64,000 nt of DNA from the NCBI RefSeq assembly GCF_963667685.1, contig NZ_OY763932.1, forward strand, positions 372,001 through 436,000. The letters are read 5' to 3'. The DNA comes from Maridesulfovibrio sp. (lineage in GTDB: Bacteria > Desulfobacterota > Desulfovibrionia > Desulfovibrionales > Desulfovibrionaceae). A model generated the notes under the pieces. The model searched no databases and was not told where the DNA came from. It was given only the letters and a program-made list of their open reading frames with translations. The first letter of the stretch is position 1. Each line of letters opens with the position of its first letter. Shown one piece after another: positions 43,065 to 52,392 of the stretch. The translations under genes and the position numbers were made by a program.

Positions 43065-43073
43065 ATACCTACT

Positions 43074-43107
43074 GTCAATTTTAGATCGTTTGTTGTCAAT
43101 AGTGACA
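43074..43107. promoter_or_regulatory. candidate operator between the GlxA-type regulator and the isochorismatase
   Basis: TGTCAAT occurs twice (43074-43080 and 43094-43100). The second copy is part of the inverted repeat TGTCA-ATAG-TGACA (43094-43107). The spacing is about two helical turns, as expected for AraC-type sites. Confidence 0.35.
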
Positions 43108-43179
43108 CTTTAAATTTCTTGCGGTTCTGTCAGCATAAACTCAATGAGAACATAAGAAATCTACAAGGAGAATGAAAAA

Positions 43180-43725
43180 ATGAATAAAAAAGCACTTATC
43201 ATCATCGACATCCAAAACGACTATTTTCCGGGCGGTAAGTTTACCCTCGATAACAGCGAAAAGTCTGGAGCCAAAGCAGCACAGGTCCTCAACCATTTCA
43301 GGGAAAAAGGGCTGCCGATAATCCACGTCCAGCACATCTCGGTGAAGGATGGAGCTGCCTTTTTCCTGCCGCAAACAAAGGGTATGGAAATTCATGAATG
43401 CGTTAAACCGCTGGCGGACGAAATTGTAGTGATCAAGAACTTTCCCAACAGCTTTCTGCAAACCACTCTCGAAAGCGAACTAAAGAAACGTGAGATTGAA
43501 GAGCTGATCATCTGCGGAATGATGAGCAATATGTGCGTGGATGCTACCACCCGCGCCGCCGGAGACATGGGATACAAATGTACTGTCGTACACGATGCCT
43601 GCTGTGGTGCCGGCCTGGAATTTAACGGAGTGAAAGTCGAATCAACTGAAGTCCATGCCGGATTCATGGCCTCGTTGGGAATGTCCTACGCGCAGATGCT
43701 CAGCGCGGAGGAATTGACAGCTTAG
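43180..43725 (+). CDS. isochorismatase-family cysteine hydrolase
   Basis: A 181-aa cysteine hydrolase. The catalytic triad is visible as Asp10 (LIIIDIQNDYF), Lys86 (VVIKNFPNSF) and Cys119 (MSNMCVDATTRAA), with the cis-peptide region GMMSN before the Cys. Relatives hydrolyse nicotinamide, isochorismate or similar amides and vinyl ethers; the substrate is not fixed by the sequence. AGGAG precedes the ATG. It is divergent from the GlxA-type regulator and its last 4 bases overlap the convergent exporter gene. Confidence 0.88.
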   Translation: MNKKALIIIDIQNDYFPGGKFTLDNSEKSGAKAAQVLNHFREKGLPIIHVQHISVKDGAAFFLPQTKGMEIHECVKPLADEIVVIKNFPNSFLQTTLESELKKREIEELIICGMMSNMCVDATTRAAGDMGYKCTVVHDACCGAGLEFNGVKVESTEVHAGFMASLGMSYAQMLSAEELTA

Positions 43726-44654
43726 CGCACATTCTGGACCCGGATATAAAGGATGAGACCGAGCATGGTCAGCACTATGCCGGCCCAGCCCAGCATCCCG
43801 GGAACAGTCCCATTAAGAAGTACAACTTCGCCTGCAAGGGAAAAGAGCACTTCCATTGATTGAGTGCAATCTGCTGCGGCCAGTTCTGCTGCGTTACGGG
43901 CCTTATGGCGGGCGTAGAGAAAAAGACTGGTCGCAGCAATGCCGGAGAACACGGCAACCAGCGCAGTATTTAGAATCTGTCCGGCCTGTGGAAGCGGCGG
44001 ACGGGTAACAGCTATCAATCCGGCCCATAACGGAAGGGAACCGAGAGTAAGCAGCAGAACCCGGCAGAAGGGATCATCCATAACCGGATCATCAAGGAGC
44101 GGAATACGTCCTCCTCCGCCGTTGCGCGCCTCCCAGACCAGCTGGTTGCCAAAAGGGTAGGCAAATGCTGCTGCAAAAACCGGCACAGCCCCGAGCAGAA
44201 CAGAACTCCATGAATTAGACCCTGCACTCTCAATGTTTACAAGCAAAACTCCGGCAAAAATTACTATGGTCAACAGCATAGCCCTAAGCGGAATTTTTTT
44301 TCCGAATCCCAGCAGAACCAGCGGAGTGGCAAGAATAGTTGTCTGCCAAGTGGCGGCAACCACCCAACCGGGTGTGTAAGAAGCACTGAAAGTTATCAGC
44401 CCGTAAAAAACGCCAAAACCGACTCCCCCGGCAAGGCTCCAGAATTTCCAGTGCTTAAGGTAAAGTTTAAAGGAATCTATCAACAGATTACGGCGAAAAA
44501 TTCCCAGACCTATAAAAAGGAAAAACAGCATCCAGAAATAGCGCAGACTGGCCGACCAGACCCAATGCCCGCCATCCAGACTCATTGCCCGGTTGAGCAC
44601 AAAAGTGGAACTGAAAAATAAAGCCGCCAGAACTCCGGTCAGGATAATCTGCAT
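43722..44654 (-). CDS. multidrug-resistance-type exporter of the DMT superfamily
   Basis: A 310-aa membrane protein with about ten hydrophobic segments and an EamA/EmrE-like layout (two repeated halves). The N-terminus has VLAALFFSSTFVLNRAMSLDGGHWVW, in parts, the C-terminal half AELAAADCTQSMEVLFSLAGEVVLL in parts. The substrate is unknown. GGAG precedes the ATG and it follows the glycosyltransferase gene by 18 bases, so the pair is probably one operon. Confidence 0.82.
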   Translation of the reverse strand: MQIILTGVLAALFFSSTFVLNRAMSLDGGHWVWSASLRYFWMLFFLFIGLGIFRRNLLIDSFKLYLKHWKFWSLAGGVGFGVFYGLITFSASYTPGWVVAATWQTTILATPLVLLGFGKKIPLRAMLLTIVIFAGVLLVNIESAGSNSWSSVLLGAVPVFAAAFAYPFGNQLVWEARNGGGGRIPLLDDPVMDDPFCRVLLLTLGSLPLWAGLIAVTRPPLPQAGQILNTALVAVFSGIAATSLFLYARHKARNAAELAAADCTQSMEVLFSLAGEVVLLNGTVPGMLGWAGIVLTMLGLILYIRVQNVR

Positions 44655-44672
44655 AAAATCTCCGTGGATGGA

Positions 44673-45500
44673 TTAAAACATCCCGCCTTTACTAATCAAA
44701 TCTGATAACTTAGCGAGATCTTCATTAGTCGGGATGTAACCGCGCGTAAATGATGGAGCATGGGCCCGTCCGCGCAGGTGATCTTTAGCCCAGACCTGTA
44801 CTGCACGGTGGAAAAAACCGGGATTATTCAAAACAATATGCGCCTTAGCTACGCCGTCTTCCTTCTCAGCATGTTGCGAGAAATTGGCATCATGAAAATG
44901 ATGTGTGTAGAGAGGTTCGGCAATATGCTTGAACCTGCCCCCTGCAATCAAGCACTGTACCCAGTAGTCCCAATCTTCATAGCTGGTGTTATCCCGGTAA
45001 CGTACGCCAGACTCCCATAGTTCACGGCGGTACATTGCGGTTGTGGGCAGGATATTCTGAGTCCGCAGATGTACCGGATTAAAATCAGGGAGAGAACAAT
45101 AACTTTTGCCGTCAGGACTGGCCTCGTAATAATCTGTATAGACCACTGAAACATTGGGGTTACTGTCCAAAGACTTCACACAACAAAGCAAAAATTCCGG
45201 CTCCATTTCATCATCCGGATCAAAGCTGAGCAGGTATTTTCCTGTTGCCGTTTCCAACCCGCGGTTACGCACAGGCCCGGGCTTTCCAGACCTAGGCGGA
45301 GTCAGAATTTTAAAATCCCGGCATGCTACCCTGCCAGACCATTTGCGAGCCTGCTCAAGGGAATCGTCACTGCTGCCGTCATCAACAAAAAGTACTTCCA
45401 CATCCGCCAGGGGCATGGATTGCGCGGCCAGCGAACCGAAAAAGCGATCGGCAAAACATCCGTAATTGTAATTGGGTATAATGATGGAAAGCAGGGTCAT
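44673..45500 (-). CDS. family 2 glycosyltransferase
   Basis: A 275-aa GT-A fold enzyme. The N-terminal nucleotide-sugar domain starts LLSIIIPNYNYGCFADRFFGSL, in parts, with VLFVDDGSSDDS near residue 35, ARN-like PVRNRGLETATGKYLLSFDPDDEM (DxD motif near 93, in parts) and EDWDYWVQCLIAGG near 175 as the acceptor-side EDWD motif. It is cytoplasmic or membrane-associated with no membrane segment. The acceptor is unknown. It lies upstream of an exporter gene. The start codon has only a weak ribosome-binding site. Confidence 0.88.
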   Translation of the reverse strand: MTLLSIIIPNYNYGCFADRFFGSLAAQSMPLADVEVLFVDDGSSDDSLEQARKWSGRVACRDFKILTPPRSGKPGPVRNRGLETATGKYLLSFDPDDEMEPEFLLCCVKSLDSNPNVSVVYTDYYEASPDGKSYCSLPDFNPVHLRTQNILPTTAMYRRELWESGVRYRDNTSYEDWDYWVQCLIAGGRFKHIAEPLYTHHFHDANFSQHAEKEDGVAKAHIVLNNPGFFHRAVQVWAKDHLRGRAHAPSFTRGYIPTNEDLAKLSDLISKGGMF

Positions 45501-45580
45501 GTTAATGTGTCCGTTCTGGATAAACCTTTAAAAAACAGATACACTACCCGGCCCTGATTGAAAACATTTTAAAATGAATC

Positions 45581-45607
45581 AGCCCGGAGCGTCTTGGACT
45601 CCGGGCT
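45581..45607. terminator. hairpin between msrAB and the glycosyltransferase
   Basis: AGCCCGGAG, a 9-base loop, CTCCGGGCT; followed on the plus strand by GTTTGTGTTT and on the minus by GATTCATTTT. It sits just after the msrAB stop. The T-runs are weak. Confidence 0.6.
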
Positions 45608-45615
45608 GTTTGTGT

Positions 45616-46707
45616 TTACTTAAACAACTGTAAATAATCTCCGTAGCCTTCTGATTCCATATTCTCCAGCGGAATAAACCTTAGGGCTGCGGAGTTGATG
45701 CAATAACGCAATCCCGTAGGCTGCGGACCGTCATCAAATACATGCCCCAGATGTGAATCCGCCTTGCGTGAGCGGACCTCAATACGGGTCATGAAGAACG
45801 ACCGATCCTCTTTTTCAACCACACCGCTCCCATTTATAGGGCGGGTAAAGCTAGGCCATCCTGTTCCGGAATCAAACTTATCCAGCGAACTGAATAGCGG
45901 TTCACCGGAAACAATGTCCACATAAATTCCTTCACGATGATTGTCCCAGAATTCATTATTAAAAGCAGGCTCGGTGCCTTCTTCGCGTACAACATTGAAC
46001 TGAAGCGGAGTAAGAATATCACGCAGCTTGTCATCGTCAGGCCGCTTGTATGCATTTATATTACTGACATGCTTTTTTTCTTCTGCTTCTCCCCAGTACT
46101 TTTCCACAAATGAATCCCTGCCGGACAGGTAACGGTACCAGTTATAGCGTACTGGATTCTTCTTGTAGTAATCCTGATGATAATCCTCAGCCCGGTAAAA
46201 CTTATCGAAAGGAATCAGTTTGGTGGCCACTGGTTTCTCAAATACACCCGATCCATCAATCTCCTGCAAAACTTCGGAAGCAATTTTTTTCTGAATTTCA
46301 TCATGATAAAAAATTGCAGAAGTATATTGTTCGCCACGATCATTAAACGAACCACCGGAATCCGTGGGATCATGATGTTTCATGAATACCCGCAGCACGT
46401 CTTTGTAGCTTACCTTTTCCGGGTCATAACGGACCTGAACAACTTCGAGATGGCCGGAATTTCCAGCGCTGACCTGCTCATAACTCGGGTCTTCAATATG
46501 GCCGCCTGAATAACCGGAAACGACTTCCAAGACTCCGTCCACTTTTTCAAGATCAGACTCTACACACCAGAAGCACCCCCCGGCCAGAGTGGCTGTTTCA
46601 AATTTAGCATCATTCGGCATCTCAAAGTCCCCCTTATTTTCAGCGGCAGAGGCTGTTCCTGCAAGTAACACATATAACGTAAGAATATAAAAAATAAATT
46701 TTACCAT
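45616..46707 (-). CDS. msrAB: periplasmic methionine sulfoxide reductase, MsrA-MsrB fusion
   Basis: A 363-aa fusion with an N-terminal signal peptide ([18 protein letters not shown]). MsrA domain: catalytic Cys45 in AGGCFWCVE, then [15 protein letters not shown] and [14 protein letters not shown]. MsrB domain (about 215-355): [23 protein letters not shown] and the catalytic Cys336 in [12 protein letters not shown]. The zinc CxxC pairs found in many MsrB proteins are absent. It repairs both sulfoxide epimers of methionine outside the cytoplasm; electrons must come from a thioredoxin-like partner not seen here. GGAGGGG precedes the ATG. Confidence 0.95.
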   Translation of the reverse strand: MVKFIFYILTLYVLLAGTASAAENKGDFEMPNDAKFETATLAGGCFWCVESDLEKVDGVLEVVSGYSGGHIEDPSYEQVSAGNSGHLEVVQVRYDPEKVSYKDVLRVFMKHHDPTDSGGSFNDRGEQYTSAIFYHDEIQKKIASEVLQEIDGSGVFEKPVATKLIPFDKFYRAEDYHQDYYKKNPVRYNWYRYLSGRDSFVEKYWGEAEEKKHVSNINAYKRPDDDKLRDILTPLQFNVVREEGTEPAFNNEFWDNHREGIYVDIVSGEPLFSSLDKFDSGTGWPSFTRPINGSGVVEKEDRSFFMTRIEVRSRKADSHLGHVFDDGPQPTGLRYCINSAALRFIPLENMESEGYGDYLQLFK

Positions 46708-46777
46708 TGCCCCTCCACATTAATAGGAATCACTACTAATATATAAATACATTCGGGACATAGTCAATTCATGGCCC

Positions 46778-46811
46778 CAAAAAAAGCGCAGCCCTTACGG
46801 ACTGCGCTTTT
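46778..46811 (-). terminator. terminator of the VanX-like gene
   Basis: AAAAGCGCAG (46782-46791), a 10-base loop, CTGCGCTTTT (46802-46811); on the minus strand a run of seven T follows. Confidence 0.85.
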
Positions 46812-46833
46812 ACGAATGAGCTTATAAAGTTTT

Positions 46834-47523
46834 CTACTGCACTGGAAAATTGAAATAAGTTTCAGGATATGGCTCAAATTCAAGAGTAAAATGCCACCAT
46901 TCTTCTTTAAGGGGCTTAAATCCGTTACGGACCATAACAGATCTCAACAAAGCACGGTTACTGCGCACTTGCATACTCATATCCTTATTCCCCGGCCAGG
47001 ATTTAGGTCCAAAAAAATCAAAACCAGTACCCATATCCAATTCCTGCCCGGACTTGATATCAATAAGAGTCAAATCTACCGTCGATCCTCTTGAATGGCT
47101 GGACTTCTCGGCAATGTACCCGTCCCGGAAAAGATTTTTCTTTTGAACTTCCGGGTAGAACTGATTTTTCATGCGGGTATCTTCCAAATTCTCTGCCCAA
47201 CGAACAAAATGAAGTACCGCATCCTGTGGACGGTATCCGTCAAATATTTTAAGTCCAATCCCGAATGGAGCCAGATCCCTTTGCACTCCGGAAAGTGCTA
47301 ATGCTGCACTACGGGTCAGGATAACACGCGGAGCACGGTAACCGTCTATCCTCTCTCCAACAAAATTATTTTTACTGAAATAACGCACATCATAAACAGC
47401 ATCTGGCATAACCCGGTCCAGGTAACAAAAATCATCCGGTAACGCTTTCTCACCGCTAAAAACAGAGGAAGATGCCATTAGAATCGACACCAGACAAACA
47501 ATCAGAATCCTGAAAATATGCAT
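46834..47523 (-). CDS. D-alanyl-D-alanine dipeptidase (VanX/DdpX family)
   Basis: A 229-aa peptidase M15D protein with a signal peptide (IFRILIVCLVSILMASSSVFS). The zinc site is recognisable as SSHSRGSTVDLTLID (SxHxxGxxxD) near residue 135 and EEWWHF near 210, where Glu is the catalytic base; DGYRPQDA is also typical. The family splits D-Ala-D-Ala. An exported form suggests a role in using peptidoglycan-derived dipeptide rather than glycopeptide resistance, since no vanH or vanA is present. The ATG at 47523 has GGAGGT upstream. Confidence 0.88.
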   Translation of the reverse strand: MHIFRILIVCLVSILMASSSVFSGEKALPDDFCYLDRVMPDAVYDVRYFSKNNFVGERIDGYRAPRVILTRSAALALSGVQRDLAPFGIGLKIFDGYRPQDAVLHFVRWAENLEDTRMKNQFYPEVQKKNLFRDGYIAEKSSHSRGSTVDLTLIDIKSGQELDMGTGFDFFGPKSWPGNKDMSMQVRSNRALLRSVMVRNGFKPLKEEWWHFTLEFEPYPETYFNFPVQ

Positions 47524-47732
47524 CTTACCTCCAAAAACTGTAAATAAATTGCGACATAAAAAATCATGTTTAACATTACATTTAGTGAGCAAAAATTTAA
47601 TTGCTATATTCTACATGGATATTCCTAAAATAAAAACCTTAATAATCCCGCGAACATTAAAATTACCTTAGCCTGAAGTGTCTATGCAAAACCAAACGAA
47701 GCAATAAAGCCCTTGTACCATCTGCTTAAATG

Positions 47733-47758
47733 AAAAAGGCCGGCTAATGCCGACCTTT
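47733..47758 (-). terminator. terminator of the 120-aa protein gene
   Basis: AAAGGCCGGC, TAAT, GCCGACCTTT with one mismatch; the minus strand continues TTC-ATTT. Confidence 0.75.
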
Positions 47759-47791
47759 AACTGTACAGACTAATCTTCTCAATTATCCTAA

Positions 47792-48154
47792 TCAGCCACC
47801 AAACCAGCCGGGAGCCAAAACTTCCATGGCTTTGGTGTAATGGACGCGCAGGTCTTCAAGTTTACCGGAAATAACCTTTTCCTGATCACCAAGACTGATG
47901 GGGCATATTTCCTTCATTTGCTCAACAACAGCGTCAAGCTCCTTCATAGTCGACTTAAGCAGTAGAATCTGATCTTTGAGATTTTCGGATTTGTCATCTA
48001 CCAGTACGTCATAGAGACGGGCCTTCCAGGAATTAAGTTCCATTTCAAGACCCTTGCAATAGTGATTCACAGCCTGCTGTTTAGCTTCATCAGTGCTACA
48101 ACCGTCAATGCCGATACAACTGGGACAAGGTCCGGGGTAATCCATATTCGCCAT
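47792..48154 (-). CDS. small conserved hypothetical protein with N-terminal cysteines
   Basis: A 120-aa soluble protein. Three cysteines cluster in the first 20 residues (PGPCPSCIGIDGC), with two more later (YCKG and EICPI). The rest is helical and probably coiled (LLLKSTMKELDAVVEQMKEI). The cysteine cluster could bind metal or an iron-sulfur cluster, but this is only a suggestion. GGAGG lies before the ATG and a terminator follows, so it is a single-gene unit. I do not recognise the family. Confidence 0.75.
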   Translation of the reverse strand: MANMDYPGPCPSCIGIDGCSTDEAKQQAVNHYCKGLEMELNSWKARLYDVLVDDKSENLKDQILLLKSTMKELDAVVEQMKEICPISLGDQEKVISGKLEDLRVHYTKAMEVLAPGWFGG

Positions 48155-48298
48155 AACAAACCTCCAAAAATAGATTTAAGAATAACCACAGTGTATCATC
48201 AAATAAGACCATGCTCATTATTTTTCTTAAAAAAATATATCACTTTAATAGGTGGTAATATCGGGCTTTTTTAATGCCTCCGATTTTCGCTTCAATTT

Positions 48299-49675
48299 TT
48301 ATTGATGGCAGAATTCAATTAAGGATATGGCGGAAGTTTTACCCCATTTCGAAATATACCTATCGACATCAAATTTGCGGCGGCACCCTCGTTCATTCAT
48401 ATATCTGATTGAGCCGAACACTGATCTCTTTTTCCAGCCACGGTCATGCACCCCGGCCACAGACCAAAGAGCGCCTACATAACCATTAGGATCACGGCCA
48501 TCCAATTGGTAACGATCATTGAGGGTTATAATTATGCGTAACGCTTCCTCGGGGGACGCTGACCATTCCAAGATTTTTTTAGCCCAGTACATGCGCATAT
48601 ACCCATGCATGTATCCGCTTTTGACCATCTGCAACTGCGCTGCATTCCAGAGGTCCGAATGGGTTCGGGCCTGCTCAAAATCACCGTATTCATATAGATA
48701 TTCACGCCTGTCAGCCGCATGCTCCTTAAGTGTTATTTGTGCCCATTGCGGTGCAGCCTCAAGTGAGTCGTATTTATCATTATAAAAGCAGAAGTTCTCG
48801 GCCAACTCACGACGGACAACCATCTCTTCAATATAGGCGTCAACGCCCTCACCAGAAGCACAGGAAACCGTGTCCAACGCGGCCCGTTGAGGAGCCAGTT
48901 GCCCGAAATGATAATATGCGGAAAGCATGGATGTTGCGCCAGCATTAGGATCATTTCGGTCTTGTGCGTACCCCTTGATTTTTCTCTGTAAAAAACAATC
49001 AAGCGCATCCTTAGCGGCAGATTCACCGGGGGTAAGTTCTACCGGAGCAACACTTTCATCAACGCTTATGCTTTTGTAGACGCCACTCCAATCAACAGCG
49101 GGACCAGTGACTCCTTTGACTTTTGCAGCAGGCAGCTCAGGAAACTCTTCCAGGAACTCAGGCAGCAGCCTCTGAATTTTGGGCCTGATCGTCCGTGCCG
49201 AGTATTCCTGCTTATCCGTCACAAATCTGGCCGGGACCACGTTATGCCCGTCAACTTCAACCAGCGGCACATCAATTTGCTGCCTGATGGATTTCTGCCA
49301 GTGCTGCTTGATACGCAAAGGATCAAAGTCGGTGACCACCACTCCTGCCCCCACTTTGCGCACGTATTCGGGCAACCTGCTATCGGCACTGCCGCTGAGC
49401 AGTACAAATTCATATCCAAGATTCCGCAAATCCTTTTCAACCTCGGCCAGCCCTTTGATCATAAAATCGTACTGGCGCAAGGTGGCCCCAATAAACGTCG
49501 GGGCAAGACAGAACACAACTATAAGCTGAAACCGGTCGCCAGCCAGCTCCCGGGCATGAAGCAGTCCCCAATTATCACGGACACGCTGCTCCCTGCTCAT
49601 CCAATAAACAACAGGTCCATCACTCTGCTTACCACCTTTCGGAGAGAAAATTCTCCGGCGATCAACTTTAATCAA
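48299..49675 (-). CDS. phr: class II deoxyribodipyrimidine photolyase
   Basis: A 458-aa flavoprotein that repairs cyclobutane pyrimidine dimers using blue light. The N-terminal antenna domain starts with the class II pattern GPVVYWMSREQRVRDNWGLLHA (in parts). The C-terminal FAD domain has GATSMLSAYYHFGQLAPQRA, in parts, VVRRELAENFCFYN, and LWNAAQLQMVKSGYMHGYMRMYWAKKILEW (in parts) and DPNGYVGALWSVAGVHDRGW, in parts. It starts at TTG 49675, overlapping the upstream gene by 8 bases, with AGGGGA upstream. It is third in a DUF523/DUF1722-SDR-phr operon. Confidence 0.92.
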   Translation of the reverse strand: MIKVDRRRIFSPKGGKQSDGPVVYWMSREQRVRDNWGLLHARELAGDRFQLIVVFCLAPTFIGATLRQYDFMIKGLAEVEKDLRNLGYEFVLLSGSADSRLPEYVRKVGAGVVVTDFDPLRIKQHWQKSIRQQIDVPLVEVDGHNVVPARFVTDKQEYSARTIRPKIQRLLPEFLEEFPELPAAKVKGVTGPAVDWSGVYKSISVDESVAPVELTPGESAAKDALDCFLQRKIKGYAQDRNDPNAGATSMLSAYYHFGQLAPQRAALDTVSCASGEGVDAYIEEMVVRRELAENFCFYNDKYDSLEAAPQWAQITLKEHAADRREYLYEYGDFEQARTHSDLWNAAQLQMVKSGYMHGYMRMYWAKKILEWSASPEEALRIIITLNDRYQLDGRDPNGYVGALWSVAGVHDRGWKKRSVFGSIRYMNERGCRRKFDVDRYISKWGKTSAISLIEFCHQ

Positions 49676-51221
49676 TTTGCTTCCCCTTCCACGAAGGAAT
49701 ACGGCAACGCGGAGCCGGACCTTCCATTAATTCCGGACCTTCCATTATGCGGCAGCCGCTCTTTTCCGCAAGGGAGCGGGCCATACCCTTAAAAACGATT
49801 GAGTGAAGCGGATAAACCGACCACCAGTAAAGAATACCGCCCAGACCTCGCGGTAAAAATCGAGCTGTCATCGTAAGTTCAGTATCCCCGGCAAGAGTGT
49901 TTTCAAGACTGAATTCGAGCATAGCTTCGCCCGGCAGCTTCATTTCCGCCAGCAGCAGCAACCGTTCCCCGGTTTTAACGTCCAGCACTCTCCAGAAATC
50001 AAGCGCATCACCGACATTAAGCTCTACAGGATGTCTGCGCCCGCGCCGCAAGCCGACCCCGCCGACAAGTTTATCCATCCAACCGCGCAGGGACCATAAC
50101 GAATCACAACAATACCAGCCCTCATTACCCCCGATGGAAGTTATCCTTTCCCATAGCTGCCGGGAGTCTCCCTGCAACTTGACCCGATAAGCGGAGTTGT
50201 AAACGGTTCCGCCTGAATACCCGGCATCCCCGCACATTGCCCATTCCGGGGTTTCAATAGTTCCGGCATCAGACCAGCGGGTATCCACTACTTCCTGCTG
50301 AATTTTATCTAGCGCGAGGCGGATGGCTGTACGGCAGTCAGTCAACTCGCACGGCATGATCTCACGAATGCGGTAGTCCTTGCAGACCACCCTGTTCCGC
50401 AATCCCATTACAAGCGGGACTGCCAATGAAACCGGAACCGGAGAAACAAGCCCAAGCCAGTGTGAGGATAATTTAGGCGAAATAAAAGGCACCGGAAAAA
50501 TCAACCGCTTACGCAGCCCCGCTTCCTCCTGATAAATGCGGAACAGTTTCTCGTAAGTTTCTATGAAAGGTCCGCCTATGTCATAGCTTTCCCCGGCGGT
50601 TTCCGGATGTTCCAGACATCCGGAAAGGTAGAACAGAACATCACGAATGCTGATCGGCTGGCTCTCGGTGCGAACCCAGCGCGGTGTAACCATTACCGGA
50701 AGGCGGTCCACCAGATAACGCAGGATTTCAAATGAAGCACTGCCTGAACCGAGGATGACAGCTGCCTTAAGTATAGTACATGGAACGTTTGACCCTGAAA
50801 GTATCTCTCCCACCTCTGCTCTCGACTTGAGGTGGTGGCTTATATGCGGATCATCAGGGATCATACCGCCAAGATAAATGATACGGTCAATCCCGGCCTC
50901 TTCAGCTGCACGCACAGTATTCTCGGCCGCCAGCCGATCCTTTCCTGCAAAATCATTACTGCCGGGCTGCATGGAATGCACCAGATAATAGACAGCGGAA
51001 CAACCCGCCAAAGCAGCTTTCAATGATTCCAGATCAAAAAGATCAGCCTCAACCAGCTCACAATTTGCATGAAAGCTGTAAGGACGGTTATGCAGTTTGG
51101 CCAAAGAACGCCCTACGGCCCTTACCTTCCAGCCTTTATCCAACAATTGCGGCACAAGACGGCCTCCGACATAACCGGTTGCCCCCAGCACACAGATAAT
51201 CCCGTTTCGAAGATCAGACAT
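49668..51221 (-). CDS. NAD(P)-binding SDR-like protein with C-terminal DUF2867
   Basis: A 517-aa two-domain protein. Residues 1-300 are an atypical short-chain dehydrogenase: GATGYVGGRLVPQLL from residue 13 binds NAD(P), then YYLVHSM and YLGGMIPDD. Residues 340-500 match the DUF2867/START-like domain (SIGGNEGWYCCDSLWSLRGWMDKLVGGVG in parts, near residue 370, GDALDFWRVLDV). The activity is unknown. It is translationally coupled to both neighbours (8-base overlaps on each side) in a photolyase operon, a pairing also known from light-induced regulons of other bacteria. GAGGA precedes the ATG. Confidence 0.88.
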   Translation of the reverse strand: MSDLRNGIICVLGATGYVGGRLVPQLLDKGWKVRAVGRSLAKLHNRPYSFHANCELVEADLFDLESLKAALAGCSAVYYLVHSMQPGSNDFAGKDRLAAENTVRAAEEAGIDRIIYLGGMIPDDPHISHHLKSRAEVGEILSGSNVPCTILKAAVILGSGSASFEILRYLVDRLPVMVTPRWVRTESQPISIRDVLFYLSGCLEHPETAGESYDIGGPFIETYEKLFRIYQEEAGLRKRLIFPVPFISPKLSSHWLGLVSPVPVSLAVPLVMGLRNRVVCKDYRIREIMPCELTDCRTAIRLALDKIQQEVVDTRWSDAGTIETPEWAMCGDAGYSGGTVYNSAYRVKLQGDSRQLWERITSIGGNEGWYCCDSLWSLRGWMDKLVGGVGLRRGRRHPVELNVGDALDFWRVLDVKTGERLLLLAEMKLPGEAMLEFSLENTLAGDTELTMTARFLPRGLGGILYWWSVYPLHSIVFKGMARSLAEKSGCRIMEGPELMEGPAPRCRIPSWKGKQID

Positions 51222-52176
51222 GATTCCTCAGCATAAGTTCCGCAGGATACGGGTTAAGGTAAAACTGTTGCTGCAAATACTCTTTACCATACTTTAAAAC
51301 ATAATGGTTAAGCATTGTTACTGGAACAATTAAAGGAATAAGCCCACTATGGTACTGATCTATCAACTTAAGCATTTCCTGTTTTTCATCACTGGTAATA
51401 TCTTTTTTGAAATGCCCCAGAGTATGACTCAGTACATTAACATGCTTTTTTACTGTCGGCCTGTAGTCCAGAGCTTTGAAAAGCAGGGCTGAATATTCAT
51501 TTTTCAGCTCATCGGGATCAGCACTTCCTGCTGTCGCCACCAGCTTGCCCATCTTACGGTAAATGGTCTCATTATGAGCCATTATCAACATTTTATGCCG
51601 GGTATGAAAGTCGACCAGCTTAGCCGGGGAAAATCCGTCCGCCATTGCGTCGCGCCACCGCTTGAAGGTAAATATACGATTGATAAAATTCTCGCGAATT
51701 CCGTTATCATTCAGCCTGCCGTCATCTTCACATGGCAGATCTGAGAATCTATCCATTACCATCCGTGCCCATATCCCGGTCCCGGAATAAAAAATGCGTC
51801 CGTCATTATTGTAAACCTTCATCCGGCCCATGGCATTGGACGGGGAACCATGCTTAAAAATAAATCCACAAAGATTTTCTTTCTCCAGAAACTCCAACTT
51901 TTTACGACCCCAGCTCTGCATACGGTCGGTCCAATCCTCTCCTGAATTGCGTCCTACCAGACGCGGATTATCAACATCTCCGAACAGACGAACGGCTTCA
52001 CGCGGTACTCCCATGCCGCATTCTACCTCTGGACAGACCGGGACCCACTCAACATAAGGCCCCAGAACATCCCTTATATATCGGTCCAATTTATGTGTCC
52101 CATCATATCGAACGTTTTCACCCAGAAGACACTTAGCTATTCCCAAACGTATTTTACCGCTTTCACCGTCAAACAT
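51214..52176 (-). CDS. DUF523 and DUF1722 (YbgA-like) protein
   Basis: A 320-aa fusion. The N-terminal DUF523 (residues 8-155) has IAKCLLGENVRYDG, PVCPEVECGMGVPREAVRLFG (in parts) and FKHGSPS, with conserved Cys residues that may bind metal. The C-terminal DUF1722 (about 190-310) has the YbgA pattern LVDFHTRHKMLIMAHNETIYRKMG, in parts, and HTLGHFKK. In E. coli ybgA precedes phr, and here the gene heads an operon ending in phr, so a role in the light or UV response is inferred. The biochemical function is unknown. The start has only a weak ribosome-binding site. Confidence 0.88.
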   Translation of the reverse strand: MFDGESGKIRLGIAKCLLGENVRYDGTHKLDRYIRDVLGPYVEWVPVCPEVECGMGVPREAVRLFGDVDNPRLVGRNSGEDWTDRMQSWGRKKLEFLEKENLCGFIFKHGSPSNAMGRMKVYNNDGRIFYSGTGIWARMVMDRFSDLPCEDDGRLNDNGIRENFINRIFTFKRWRDAMADGFSPAKLVDFHTRHKMLIMAHNETIYRKMGKLVATAGSADPDELKNEYSALLFKALDYRPTVKKHVNVLSHTLGHFKKDITSDEKQEMLKLIDQYHSGLIPLIVPVTMLNHYVLKYGKEYLQQQFYLNPYPAELMLRNHV

Positions 52177-52392
52177 AGAAGGTCCCCTTTTACTTGTATT
52201 TTATTAATAACACACTCTTTCAATAGCACACTTAAGAATCAGAACCAAATATTACAACCCTTGTTAATGATAAATCTAATGTAAAACAGGACGTGCTAGA
52301 CTACTTTTTTCATTTTTTTTGATTCTGAGATGGTAAATTATTTTTTTTTAAACTATCATTAAATCACCAATAACTAACCAAGCGAATGTGCT

